Of a stretch of 64,000 nt of DNA, positions 24,689 through 32,894 are shown piece by piece. Made by a program: the position numbers and the translations under genes. A model generated the notes under the pieces. The model was not told the origin of the DNA and searched no databases. It saw only the letters and a list, made by a program, of their open reading frames with translations. Position 1 is the first letter of the stretch; every line of letters starts with the position of its first letter. This DNA comes from Streptomyces jumonjinensis (GTDB lineage: Bacteria; Actinomycetota; Actinomycetes; Streptomycetales; Streptomycetaceae): assembly GCF_009600885.1 (NCBI RefSeq), contig NZ_VCLA01000117.1:1-64000 (forward strand), in the 5' to 3' direction.

Positions 24689-25030
24689 ATGACACGACAG
24701 AACCCGTCCTTGACGGAATCGCAGTACTTCATCCTTGCTGCGCTCATGGACGGGCCGTTGCACGGCTACGGCATCATCAAGGCCGCCGAGCAGGCCACCG
24801 ATGGGCGGCTCCGGATCGCTGTCGGCACTCTCTATGGCGCGCTGGAGCGGTTGGAGCGGGCCGGGCTGGTGGCCGCCGGTGACGAGGAGATCGTGGACGG
24901 GCGGGCGCGGCGCTACTACCGGCTCACGGAGGACGGCACCGGGGCGCTCGGCCGGGAGGCGCTGCGGATGCGGCAGGCGGCGGCTGTCGTCCTCGGGCGC
25001 TCGCGGGATGCCGGGGTGGCCCCGGCATGA
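24689..25030 (+). CDS. PadR-family transcriptional regulator
   Basis: Winged-helix regulator of 113 residues: LTESQYFILAALMDGPLHGY, then IIKAAEQATDGRLRIAVGTLYGALERLERAGLV, then the wing and a short C-terminal helix. It overlaps the next gene by 4 bp (ATGA), so it probably controls that membrane protein. A perfect palindrome lies just upstream. Confidence 0.93.
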   Translation: MTRQNPSLTESQYFILAALMDGPLHGYGIIKAAEQATDGRLRIAVGTLYGALERLERAGLVAAGDEEIVDGRARRYYRLTEDGTGALGREALRMRQAAAVVLGRSRDAGVAPA

Positions 25031-25986
25031 ACCGTCTGCTGCTCGCGGCCTACCCCGAGCCCTACCGTTCCCGGCAGGGAGAGGAGTTGCTGGCCTGCCT
25101 GTCCGAGGCGTATCCCGGCCGCTCCTGGCCCCCGCCGAGGGAGGTCGTCGCCGTGGCGCGTGCCGGGGTGCAGGCCCGCGCCCGTGCCGTCGTCGACGAC
25201 ACGGCCCGGCCGTGGTGGCTGGACGGCATCCATCTGACCGCTCTCGTCCTCGCCGCGCTGGCGCTGGTGCCGTACCTCCAGGATGTGTGGCACTGGGCGC
25301 TGCGCATCGATCCCGGTGGGCATGCCATCGCCTTCGACTTCTCCGGCTGGTACCCGTGGGCGCACGGCCCCGACACACGGACACGGCTCCTGCCCTACGG
25401 CCTGCTTCCGCTGGTCTGTCTGATCGCCCTGCTGCGCGGCAAGCCGTGGATCGCCCTGCCGGCCGCAGCGGCGATGATCTACGCCGGTGCCGCGTTCAAC
25501 AGCAGTACGCTCTTCGGCGACGAGGGCAAGGCCGGTCTGGGCTACTACGGTCTCGGCGCCCCGATAACCGCCCGTGACCTGGTGCTGTCCGGGGCGCTGT
25601 GCACCGCGTGCGCCGTGTTGGCGGCCTGTCGTCCCGGGCGGCTGCGGCGCCGCTCGTACGGCTGGCTGGTCCCCGTTGTGTTCGCCATGTTCATGGCCGG
25701 GTCCCTGCACATCATCGCCATCAGCCCGGCCTTCCAGCGCGGCATGTTCGCCCTCGAAGTCGCCGCGCTGATCGCCGCGTGGGCAGCGACGGCTGCCACC
25801 GGTGACCACCGGTGGCTGATCCCCGTCGCGGCGTTCGCGTTCATCCGCACCCAGGCGATCGTCATCCAGCCGAACGGGTTCATGCAGTCCCTGCCGGACC
25901 TGGTCGTCCTCGTCCTCCTCGTCGCCCCCCTCCCGGCCCTGGCGATCGCCGCCCAGCGCCGGCAGAGCCGGGCGCTCCTCGAATAG
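25027..25986 (+). CDS. Membrane protein of unknown function coupled to PadR
   Basis: Protein of 319 residues. The first 40 residues (AAYPEPYRSRQGEELLACL) match a pattern often found in actinobacterial membrane proteins that follow PadR genes. About eight hydrophobic segments follow. No catalytic motif is visible. The genetic coupling suggests the PadR protein regulates this gene. Specific function unknown. Confidence 0.85.
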   Translation: MNRLLLAAYPEPYRSRQGEELLACLSEAYPGRSWPPPREVVAVARAGVQARARAVVDDTARPWWLDGIHLTALVLAALALVPYLQDVWHWALRIDPGGHAIAFDFSGWYPWAHGPDTRTRLLPYGLLPLVCLIALLRGKPWIALPAAAAMIYAGAAFNSSTLFGDEGKAGLGYYGLGAPITARDLVLSGALCTACAVLAACRPGRLRRRSYGWLVPVVFAMFMAGSLHIIAISPAFQRGMFALEVAALIAAWAATAATGDHRWLIPVAAFAFIRTQAIVIQPNGFMQSLPDLVVLVLLVAPLPALAIAAQRRQSRALLE

Positions 25987-26081
25987 GAGCGGATCCCCGG
26001 TGGGCCGACCGGACCTCCCGGCCCACCTCGCGCCCCAAGCGGCGCGTGACCGCACCGCGCCCCACGAAGACAGAGAAAGCA

Positions 26082-26990
26082 ATGACTCGGCAAGATTCCT
26101 CCACCCTGTCCACGCACCGGGACCCCAGCCGGGCCCCTGGCACCACGATCGAACCCGGCCCTCCGCGGACGGCACGGCTACGGGTCTCGGCTCCGCTGTG
26201 CCTCCTGGGGTTCCTGGCGGTCTATCTGATCGCCGTCTGCACGCCGTTCGGGCAACGGGCGGAGAACGCCCTGTTCGGCGAAGGCGACGCCATGCAGGCA
26301 TGGATCTACGACTGGTCGGGGACGGCCTTCCAGTCGTCGGCCATGCCGCCCCTGAACCACACCGCCCTGCCCACCCTGCTTGTGGGCATCGCGGTCATCG
26401 CGGCCGTCACCCTGGCGCGGAGGTGCTGGTGGCAGGGGTGCGCGGCGACCGCGATCGTCGTTGCCACGATCGCGAGCAAGGAACTCACCAGGACGATCCT
26501 GCCCCGCCCCCACCTGGTGGACGCGCATGTCTCGCTCCTCGATCCGAGCTTCCCCAGTGGACACGCGGCCGTCCCCATCGCGCTGGCCCTCGGCGCCGCC
26601 CTCGTCGCCTCCCCCCGCGTCCGCCCCTACGTCCTCGCGGCCGGCATGCTGTGGCTCGCCGTCACCGCCGCCGCCGTCCAGGCCACCTACCACCACCGGC
26701 CCAGCGACGTACTGGGCTCCGCACTGCTGGCCTGCGCCTGCTACAGCCTCGCGATCCGATTTCTGCCGCCGGCCGACGCACCGGACCTCACACGGCACCC
26801 TCGTGCGCTGCCGGCGGTCGCCCTGACGCTGTCAGCGGCCGGCGCGCTCGTCGCCGGCGCGCGGACCGACTCCCTCACACAATCGCTGGTCTTCGCGGCG
26901 GCGGCCTTCCTGTGCGCGGCCCTGTTCTGGTTCACCACAGCGCAGGGGCCAGCACACACCGCACGCCGCACACGCCCCGCACTGGGCTGA
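26082..26990 (+). CDS. PAP2-family membrane phosphatase
   Basis: Integral membrane phosphatase of 302 residues (phosphatidic acid phosphatase type 2). Motif 1 is KELTRTILPRP, motif 2 is FPSGHA, and motif 3 is HHRPSDV, keeping His and Asp but lacking the Arg usually found six residues before that His. Substrates of the family are lipid phosphates or undecaprenyl pyrophosphate. The ATG at 26082 follows a purine-rich AGAGAAAG; the open frame from 25812 overlaps the upstream gene and is rejected. Confidence 0.85.
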   Translation: MTRQDSSTLSTHRDPSRAPGTTIEPGPPRTARLRVSAPLCLLGFLAVYLIAVCTPFGQRAENALFGEGDAMQAWIYDWSGTAFQSSAMPPLNHTALPTLLVGIAVIAAVTLARRCWWQGCAATAIVVATIASKELTRTILPRPHLVDAHVSLLDPSFPSGHAAVPIALALGAALVASPRVRPYVLAAGMLWLAVTAAAVQATYHHRPSDVLGSALLACACYSLAIRFLPPADAPDLTRHPRALPAVALTLSAAGALVAGARTDSLTQSLVFAAAAFLCAALFWFTTAQGPAHTARRTRPALG

Positions 26991-27050
26991 CCACCCGGCC
27001 GGCTCCGGGCGGGAACCGGCGCATCCTGGCAAAGCGGCGGTCCGACGCCA

Positions 27051-27145
27051 CCGTCCAGCCGCCGGGGGACCTCTCAGGGACTTTGTGCTGATCGCCCGCG
27101 AGCCAGAAGTCCATGGCCGTCAGCCCGCGTCGCCCGGCAGGGGAA
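27051..27145 (-). pseudogene. Relic of a tyrosine integrase C-terminus
   Basis: About 95 bp are clearly similar, roughly three quarters identical by eye, to the 3' part of the intact integrase gene at 31458-31555, in the same orientation. The encoded MDFWLAGDQHKVPERS aligns with MDSWLADAGRKVPEKS of the intact protein, and the GGGACCTCTCAGGGACTTTG block is shared. The rest of the gene is missing. It indicates an earlier integration by a related element. Confidence 0.55.
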
Positions 27146-27170
27146 GGGGCCCCTGTCGGGCGACGCGGGC
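27123..27170. terminator. Strong hairpin terminator downstream of the DHA2 exporter
   Basis: A 21-bp stem with one mismatch (GCCCGCGTCGCCCGGCAGGG and its complement) around a 6-nt loop, 29 bp after the exporter stop codon on the minus strand. Confidence 0.85.
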
Positions 27171-27198
27171 GGTGCGTGCGCGCGATGCGGCGGTGGGT

Positions 27199-28647
27199 TC
27201 AGGCCGCGTTCGCCTTGGCGGGCCGTTCCCCGTCGCGCGGGGCGTCCGGTGCGGGGGCGGTGCGCAGGGTGAGCAGTGACGCGAGGGCGCCGACGGCGGC
27301 GAGGGCCGCCGCGCCGAGGAAGGCGGCGGAGAAGCCGTCGGTGAGGGCGTCGGGATTGCCGAGTTCGGTTGCTCCGTAGGCCGCGGAGACCGCGGTCATC
27401 GCGGCCAGTCCGAGGGCGGATCCCACCTGGTAGCTGGTGTTGACGATGCCGGAGGCCAAGCCGCCCTCCTCGGGGCGGGCGCTGGACAGCGCGGTGCCGA
27501 GGGACGGGATGAACGCCAGCGACATACCGGCCGCGGCCAGCAGGGAGGCGGGCAGGACGTCGACCCAGAAGGTGCCGTCCGGCCGGGCGAAGGACAGCCA
27601 CAGCATGCCTGCCGCGAGGGCCAGCAGACCGGTGACGATCAGCGGCTTGGTCCCGAAGCGGGCCATCAGACGGGGCGCCAGGACGATCATCATGATCATG
27701 ATGGCGACCGTCATGGGCAGCAGGGCCGCGCCGGAGGCGAAGGCGCCCAGCCCCAGGACCTGCTGGAGGTAGAGGTTGAGGAAGAACCACATCGGGATCC
27801 ACGCGGCGGCCATCAGCAGCTGGGCGATGTTCGCTCCGGCCAGGTTGGGGGCCCGCCAGATGCCCAGCCGCATCAGCGGCTCGCGGCGCTTGGACTGGAT
27901 GGTGACGAACGCGGCGATCAGGGCCACGCCAGCCAGCAGCACGAGCCAGGTCTCGGCCGAGCCCCAACCGGTTTCGGGAGCGCGGACGATGGCGTAGACG
28001 GCGACGGCCAGTCCCAGCGTGACGGTGGCCGCTCCCGCGAGGTCGACGGAGCCGCGGCGGATCGGGGCCGAGGGCATGACGCCCGGGGTGAAGGCCAGCA
28101 CGACCAGCGCGATCGGGATGTTGATGTAGAACACCCAGGGCCAGCTGGCGTACTCGGTGATGACACCGCCGAGGAAGACTCCGGCGGTGCCGCCCGCCGG
28201 GGCCGCCGCGCCGTACAGGGCCAGCGCCTTGGTCAGTTCCTTGGGGCGGGAGCCGAAGAGCATCATCAGCAGGGTCAGGGCGGACGGGGCGATCAGCGCG
28301 GCTCCGACACCCTGGAGGGCACGGCCGGTCAGTTCGACCCAGACCTCGGACGCGAGGCCGGCGACCAGGGATCCCCCGGCCATCACGGCCCAGCCGGCGG
28401 TGAAGATCGTCTTGGCGCCGAACAGATCGGACAGCCGCCCGCCGAGGAGGAGCAGTCCGCCGAAGGCGATGACATAGGCGTTGAAGACCCAGGACAGCCC
28501 CTCCGGGGAGAAGCCCAGGTCGACCTGCATCTTGGGGAGAGCCACGCCGATGATGGACGTGTCCATGATGACCGTGAACTGGGCCAGGGCTATGAGGACA
28601 AGCGCCGTCCAGCGGCGCGGATTTGGCGGGGTGGCTGGGGTGGACAT
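27199..28647 (-). CDS. MFS exporter, DHA2 (EmrB/QacA) family
   Basis: Drug:proton antiporter of 482 residues with about 14 membrane segments. The family motifs are present: FTVIMDTSIIGVALPKMQ in helix 1, then GRLSDLFGAKTIF (motif A) and GRALQGVGAALIAPSALTLL. The start ATG at 28647 has AGGAG at good spacing. Upstream are two CsoR-type operators, so expression is probably derepressed by metal, persulfide or a similar signal. It is the last of three genes on this strand. Confidence 0.95.
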   Translation of the reverse strand: MSTPATPPNPRRWTALVLIALAQFTVIMDTSIIGVALPKMQVDLGFSPEGLSWVFNAYVIAFGGLLLLGGRLSDLFGAKTIFTAGWAVMAGGSLVAGLASEVWVELTGRALQGVGAALIAPSALTLLMMLFGSRPKELTKALALYGAAAPAGGTAGVFLGGVITEYASWPWVFYINIPIALVVLAFTPGVMPSAPIRRGSVDLAGAATVTLGLAVAVYAIVRAPETGWGSAETWLVLLAGVALIAAFVTIQSKRREPLMRLGIWRAPNLAGANIAQLLMAAAWIPMWFFLNLYLQQVLGLGAFASGAALLPMTVAIMIMMIVLAPRLMARFGTKPLIVTGLLALAAGMLWLSFARPDGTFWVDVLPASLLAAAGMSLAFIPSLGTALSSARPEEGGLASGIVNTSYQVGSALGLAAMTAVSAAYGATELGNPDALTDGFSAAFLGAAALAAVGALASLLTLRTAPAPDAPRDGERPAKANAA

Positions 28648-28658
28648 GGCTATCTCCT

Positions 28659-28711
28659 ATACCGGAGGGGGGTATCTTCCCTCGGCTCAGCAATATACCC
28701 CCCTCCGGTAT
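28659..28711. promoter_or_regulatory. Two CsoR/CstR-type operators in inverted array
   Basis: ATACC-GGAGGGG-GGTAT at 28659-28675 and ATACC-CCCCTCC-GGTAT at 28695-28711. Each is a 17-bp site of the form ATACC-N7-GGTAT, and together the two are perfect reverse complements of each other, separated by 19 bp. The first lies 12 bp upstream of the exporter start. The G/C-tract with flanking AT ends is the hallmark of CsoR-family operators. No CsoR gene is in the window. Confidence 0.72.
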
Positions 28712-28761
28712 TTCACGCTGCCCCGTCCCTGTGTCGGGAGTGCGGTTCAAATCGGCGCGGT

Positions 28762-30036
28762 CTACGCGACTTTGGACAAAGTGGACCTGTCCGTCCGGGT
28801 TGCGGTCGGGCCGGGCGTCGGGGGCGCGGTCACGGCTCGCCGTCCGTCGTGGCGTGGCCAGAGGAGGAGGACGCCGATGGCGCCCGCCCCGGCGAGGGCC
28901 GCGAGGACGGTCCAGGCGAGGGTGAGGCCGACGTCCGTACCGATCCATCCCGCGATGGGGTAGGTGATCAGCCAGGCCAGGTGCGACAGGGAGAACTGGG
29001 CCGCGAAGGTCTCGGGGATGGCGTTCGGCTCGACGGAGGCGCGCAGGACCTTGCCGGTCGGTGTGATGATCAGCGCCATGCCGACGCCGATCACGGTCCA
29101 GACGATCGCCGTACCGGTCCAGGTGGTCACGCCGGTGGCGGCGAGGGCCGCGGCGGCGACCGTACCGCCGACGAGGACCCCGGCACCGGTCACCATGACG
29201 GTGCGGGCGGCGATCCGGTCGAGTGCGCGGGGCAGCGCGAGGGCGGCCAGGAGGGTTCCGCCACCGGAGGCGGCGAGCATCCACGCCACATCCGACTGCG
29301 AGCCGCCGAGCCCGTCGCGGACATGGTTGACGGTGTTGACGACGACGATCGACCCTGCCGCCGCGACCACGAGGTTGAGCGCCAGGACGCCGCGCAGCCG
29401 CGGTGTCCTGAGGAAGGTCCTGATCCCCGCCGCCACCTTGTCCCAGGCCCGGGTGTGCGCACTGGGGCGGGCGTCGGGGACACGGGCCGCCAGGACCAGC
29501 AGGCCGGAGAGGAGGAATCCGGCGGAGGTGCCCAGGAACAGCCGGTCGAAGCTCATGAACGCCAGGGCGACCGCCGCCAGTACGGGGCTGAGCAGGCTCT
29601 CCATGGTGGAGGCGACCTGAGAGGCGGAAAGGGCACGCGTGTAGTCGGACCCGTCGGTGACGATGTCGGGAATGACGGCCTGGAACGTCGGGGTGAACGC
29701 CGCGGACGCGGCTTGGAGCAGGCCGATCAGCAGGTAGATGTGCCAGACCTCGGTGACGAGCGGCAGTGCCAGGACCACCGCGGCGCGCACCACGTCGAGG
29801 AGGACCAGGAAGGTTCTTCGGGGGAAGCGGTCGACGTACGCGGCGGTGAGGGGGGCGATGACCACGTACATGACCATCTTGATGGTCAGCGCGGTGCCGA
29901 GGACGGCGCCGGCGCGCGGGCCGGCGAGGTCGTAGGCGAGCAGCCCGAGGGCCACTGTGGTCAGCCCGGTGCCGAACAGGGCGATGATCTGGGCGCTGAA
30001 CAGGAGGCGGTAGTTGCGGTTGGCGAAGAGGCGCAT
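28762..30036 (-). CDS. MFS transporter
   Basis: Transporter of 424 residues with about 12 membrane segments, beginning MRLFANRNYRLLFSAQIIAL, typical of the MFS_3/enterobactin-exporter-like group. Motif A-like residues are DRFPRRTFLVLLD. The ATG at 30036 is chosen because AAGGAA precedes it; the open frame extends to 30288 through a hairpin-rich leader without conserved sequence. It lies between the His-rich protein and the DHA2 exporter on the same strand. Substrate unknown. Confidence 0.9.
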   Translation of the reverse strand: MRLFANRNYRLLFSAQIIALFGTGLTTVALGLLAYDLAGPRAGAVLGTALTIKMVMYVVIAPLTAAYVDRFPRRTFLVLLDVVRAAVVLALPLVTEVWHIYLLIGLLQAASAAFTPTFQAVIPDIVTDGSDYTRALSASQVASTMESLLSPVLAAVALAFMSFDRLFLGTSAGFLLSGLLVLAARVPDARPSAHTRAWDKVAAGIRTFLRTPRLRGVLALNLVVAAAGSIVVVNTVNHVRDGLGGSQSDVAWMLAASGGGTLLAALALPRALDRIAARTVMVTGAGVLVGGTVAAAALAATGVTTWTGTAIVWTVIGVGMALIITPTGKVLRASVEPNAIPETFAAQFSLSHLAWLITYPIAGWIGTDVGLTLAWTVLAALAGAGAIGVLLLWPRHDGRRAVTAPPTPGPTATRTDRSTLSKVA

Positions 30037-30212
30037 GGCGGGTTCCTTCCATGTCCGTGCGGCGGGGCCCGCCCTCGGGCGGGAGACCGGGCCTCGCGGA
30101 GGGAGGCCCGGGTGTCGCTGTGCGGCGGTGCCGCCCTCAGGGGTGAGGCCGGCGGACAGGGACAGGGCCCGCAGCCCTGCTGGACCGGGATGGTGGGTGT
30201 CGGACGGGGCAT
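29961..30212 (-). promoter_or_regulatory. Candidate leader ORF and attenuator upstream of the MFS gene
   Basis: An ATG at 30212 with GGAAGGA upstream opens a frame of 83 codons that overlaps the beginning of the MFS gene in another phase. The first 20 residues are rich in Pro and Cys (QQGCGPCPCPP). The DNA beneath can fold into several hairpins, including CCGGGCCTC/GAGGCCCGG at 30086-30110 and CCCGCCC/GGGCGGG at 30067-30082. This resembles leaders that control resistance genes by ribosome stalling, but could be coincidence. Confidence 0.35.
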
Positions 30213-30290
30213 GACGGTCCTTCCAGGGCGGGCGGGGGTCGGGGTCGGCGGGGCGCTCGACGGGTCGAGCGCCCCTGGGTTCTGCCACGG

Positions 30291-31106
30291 TCAGTGGTGG
30301 TGCGCGTGGTGGCCGTGGTGGTGGCCCGTGTGCTCGGGCGCGGCCTGGGACGCCCGTACTGTGAACTCGGCGGTCCGGACCGTGTCGTTGTGCTGGAAGT
30401 CCAGGTAGAGGCGGTACGTGCCGCCCGATGGCGCGGCGGCCAGGAAGGTGATCCCGGGCCCCGGCTCGGTGGCGCCGTCACCGGGCTCACCCTCCGGGTG
30501 GACATGGAGGTACCCCAGGTCGCCGACGCGCAGCGCCACCAGGTGCCCGTACGCCTCCAGGTAGGGCTCCAGGTCGGTGACAGGCTCCCCGTTCCGGCTG
30601 ACGGTGAGCGTCAGTTCGCCCATCTCGCCGGGCACGAGTTCACCGTCGAGGGTGACGGTGTACCCGCCGACGTGAGCGGTGCGGGTGTCCCCGGGAAGCG
30701 GCTGCGGGTCGTACGGTCCGGCGACCGAGGCGTCGATCCCCAGCGTCATGGTTCCGTCGTGGCCTGCCGGGTGGATGTCGGCGAAGAACCTCCAGTCCCC
30801 CGGTGTCAGGGTCACCTCGACACTCCAGGTGCCCTTCTCGTCCATCACCGGGTGCACATGCTGGAAACCGGTCGTGTCGCGCCGGACGCCGATGAGGTGC
30901 AGCTTCTTCCCGTGCTCGGGCGTGAACCCGGTCACCGGCCGCCCATCGGGACCGGTCACCCGGAGGGTGACCGTCTGCGCCCCGGCGGAAAGGATCGTCG
31001 AGTCGAACTCCAGGGTGTACCCGCCCTCGGAGACCGACAGCCCACCCGGACGGGCTCCGCCGTGCCCGCTGTGGTCGGTCATGTCGTGGCCGGAGGTCCT
31101 CTTCAT
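30291..31106 (-). CDS. Histidine-rich putative metal-binding protein
   Basis: Protein of 271 residues without a signal peptide. It has two similar halves, each containing an HVHP motif (TGFQHVHPV and GYLHVHPE) in a beta-rich context, and a tail with nine His in the last 14 residues (EHTGHHHGHHAHHH); the N-terminus also has scattered His. These features suggest copper or other transition-metal binding. A perfect CsoR-type operator lies 76 bp before the start. It resembles proteins annotated as heavy-metal or YtkA-like, but I cannot name the family with certainty. Confidence 0.8.
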   Translation of the reverse strand: MKRTSGHDMTDHSGHGGARPGGLSVSEGGYTLEFDSTILSAGAQTVTLRVTGPDGRPVTGFTPEHGKKLHLIGVRRDTTGFQHVHPVMDEKGTWSVEVTLTPGDWRFFADIHPAGHDGTMTLGIDASVAGPYDPQPLPGDTRTAHVGGYTVTLDGELVPGEMGELTLTVSRNGEPVTDLEPYLEAYGHLVALRVGDLGYLHVHPEGEPGDGATEPGPGITFLAAAPSGGTYRLYLDFQHNDTVRTAEFTVRASQAAPEHTGHHHGHHAHHH

Positions 31107-31181
31107 CGTTTCTCCACCCGTCTGCTGCGTGCTGAGCGATGCGTGTCTGGCGTTTGTCCGTCGGACATCCGCCAGAACAAC

Positions 31182-31198
31182 ATACCCCCCAGGGGTAT
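31182..31198. promoter_or_regulatory. CsoR/CstR-type operator
   Basis: ATACCCCCCAGGGGTAT matches the same ATACC-N7-GGTAT pattern as the two sites at 28659 and 28695. It lies 76 bp upstream of the His-rich protein start, at a position that fits promoter occlusion. Confidence 0.72.
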
Positions 31199-31275
31199 CC
31201 AGATGCGGGAGTTCTCTGGGGAGGGGTGGTGCCGGTGGGCGAGGGTCCGGGACGTTCAGCCGTACGGACAGGAAA

Positions 31276-31318
31276 GGCCCCGACCGCGCCGGAGGATAGA
31301 GAAGCGCTGGTCAGGGCC
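31276..31318. terminator. Hairpin, diverged copy of the sdaA terminator
   Basis: GGCCCCGACC pairs with GGTCAGGGCC (one mismatch). It is the counterpart of the hairpin at 48487-48529, lying at the same distance outside the att core, and here follows the integrase gene. Confidence 0.6.
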
Positions 31319-31334
31319 GCCTGGGAGAGTGAGG

Positions 31335-31394
31335 GCTCAGCACTCGATGATGTTCACCGCGAGCCCGCCCCGGGCCGTCTCCTTGTACTTCACC
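31335..31394. repeat. att site, integrase side (direct repeat of the sdaA 3' end)
   Basis: Sixty bases identical to 48545-48604 except one position, which is a third-codon change (Ala GCC versus GCG) in the shared reading frame. The copy encodes the last 18 residues of the integrase, [18 protein letters not shown], the same as the C-terminus of SdaA. Confidence 0.9.
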
Positions 31395-32770
31395 TTCACG
31401 GCGTCCGCCATGCTGATCATGGTCCTGAGCTGTGGTTTCAGGCTGAGACCAGAGGCCCGTCCGGCCGCCAGGGACTTCTCAGGGACTTTGCGCCCGGCGT
31501 CGGCGAGCCAGGAGTCCATGGCGGCCAGACCGCGACGCCCGGCTCCGGGCATGAAGTGAGCGTAGTGGTCGAGCGTGATCTTGGGGGAGGAGTGCCCGAG
31601 CCAGGCCGCGAGGCTCACCACGGACTCGCCGGCCTCCAGCTGCACGCTGGCGTAGGTGTGCCGCAGGACGTGGAACATGTCCGACCGCGACGACGCGTAG
31701 ACCGGGTAGCGGCGGACTCGGCCGCCGTACTGCTGGACCTTCTCCCCGGTTACGGTGAGCAGTCCGACGGCCGCGAGGGCGGGCCGCCAGCTCCGCTCGT
31801 TCCAGGTCTTGTAGTAGATCCGGTTCCCGTGGGAGGTCGTGAGGACGAGCTGCACGGTGATCGGGCGCCGCTGTCGCTCCTCCAGAGCGTTGGTCGGCGG
31901 CTCCGGGTTCCGCCAGGGGAGGGTGCACGCCGTCGAGGGGAACTGGTGGAAGTGCGCGCGGGCGCGAGCCGCCAGTTTGGGGGAGAGGGGTACCTCTCGT
32001 GTCTTGCCGCCCTTCGGCAGACAAAAGTACGGACGCCCTTTTGTGTCCCACCGGAGCTGACGCCGGATGCGCACGACCATGTTCGTGAAGTCGAAGTCCT
32101 CCTCGGCCAGGCCGAACGCCTCGCCCTGGCGCAGACCGAGCCCGAGGCCCAGATCCACGGCGAACCGGTAGCGCTCCTGAAGGTGTTCCCGGACTGCGTC
32201 GACGGTTGTACGGGCCCACGCCTTGGCCTTCTTCTCCTTGGCGCGTGGGGCCTTGACGCTCTTGTGGACCTTGAGCGGGTTCCGCAGCAGCCGCTGGTCG
32301 TCCACGGCGCTGTTGAGGATGGACGAGAGGTGTCCCCAGATCACCTCTGCGGTCGAGTCCTCGACCCGCGTCAGCAGGATCGCCTTGAAGGTGCGCAGGG
32401 TGGACGCGTCGATGTCCCGCAGCGCCACGTCGCCGAGCAGCGGGATGAGGTGGTTGTTGATCCGGCTGGCCATGGGGCCGGCGGTCGAGGGCTCATCGGT
32501 CCGTCCCGGCCACCAGTGCTCCACGATGTAGTCGCCGACCGAGATCGCGCCGTCGCGGGGGTCGATGAACTCGCCCCGGCGGGAGTCGGTCGTGGCGGTC
32601 GCCAGCCACTTCTTGGCGTCCTCGCTGGTGGTGAACGAGCGGTCCTGGACGCCAGGTATCCCCTTGACGCGGTACCGCATACCCGTGCCGTACAGGGCGG
32701 TGCGCTCGCGCTTGCCGGTCTCCTTGTTTGGCCGCTTCTTCAGCCATCGGTCCTCTACGTAACCGGCCAT
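31337..32770 (-). CDS. Site-specific tyrosine integrase
   Basis: Phage-type recombinase of 477 residues. An N-terminal arm-binding/AP2-like region (YRVKGIPGVQDRSFTTSEDA) and a SAM-like core-binding domain are followed by the catalytic domain: Arg in LGLGLRQGEAFGLAEED, HxxR as LRHTYAS, the second His in LGHSSPKITLDHYAH, with the nucleophile Tyr in DHYAHF. The C-terminal 18 residues are encoded by the att core and equal those of SdaA. Start: ATG at 32770 with GGGAG upstream; the open frame continues upstream only because of the frameshifted excisionase gene. It catalyses integration and excision of this element at sdaA. Confidence 0.95.
   Translation of the reverse strand: MAGYVEDRWLKKRPNKETGKRERTALYGTGMRYRVKGIPGVQDRSFTTSEDAKKWLATATTDSRRGEFIDPRDGAISVGDYIVEHWWPGRTDEPSTAGPMASRINNHLIPLLGDVALRDIDASTLRTFKAILLTRVEDSTAEVIWGHLSSILNSAVDDQRLLRNPLKVHKSVKAPRAKEKKAKAWARTTVDAVREHLQERYRFAVDLGLGLGLRQGEAFGLAEEDFDFTNMVVRIRRQLRWDTKGRPYFCLPKGGKTREVPLSPKLAARARAHFHQFPSTACTLPWRNPEPPTNALEERQRRPITVQLVLTTSHGNRIYYKTWNERSWRPALAAVGLLTVTGEKVQQYGGRVRRYPVYASSRSDMFHVLRHTYASVQLEAGESVVSLAAWLGHSSPKITLDHYAHFMPGAGRRGLAAMDSWLADAGRKVPEKSLAAGRASGLSLKPQLRTMISMADAVKVKYKETARGGLAVNIIEC
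31469..31487. repeat. Putative integrase arm-type site, left
   Basis: CAGGGACTTCTCAGGGACT, itself a repeated CAGGGACT, lies about 75 bp inside the left att core. It recurs with one change at 48415 inside the right end, and in diverged form at 27066. The paired placement suggests integrase arm-binding sites. Confidence 0.5.
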
Positions 32771-32894
32771 GCGCTTGGTGCTCCCTTTGTGGTGCGGTGA
32801 TTCCTTCCGAGTGGGTGTTGAGAACGCTGGCCGGAGCCGGTCCTTATCCCGTATCCGGAGATTTCTTTGAAGGATTTTTCGAGGGGGAGTTGCG

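Noticed and set aside
27074..30052. A 992-residue open frame on the minus strand
   Set aside because: It overlaps both MFS genes in another phase, is rich in Arg/Pro/Gly, and has no recognisable domain; it is a GC-bias shadow.
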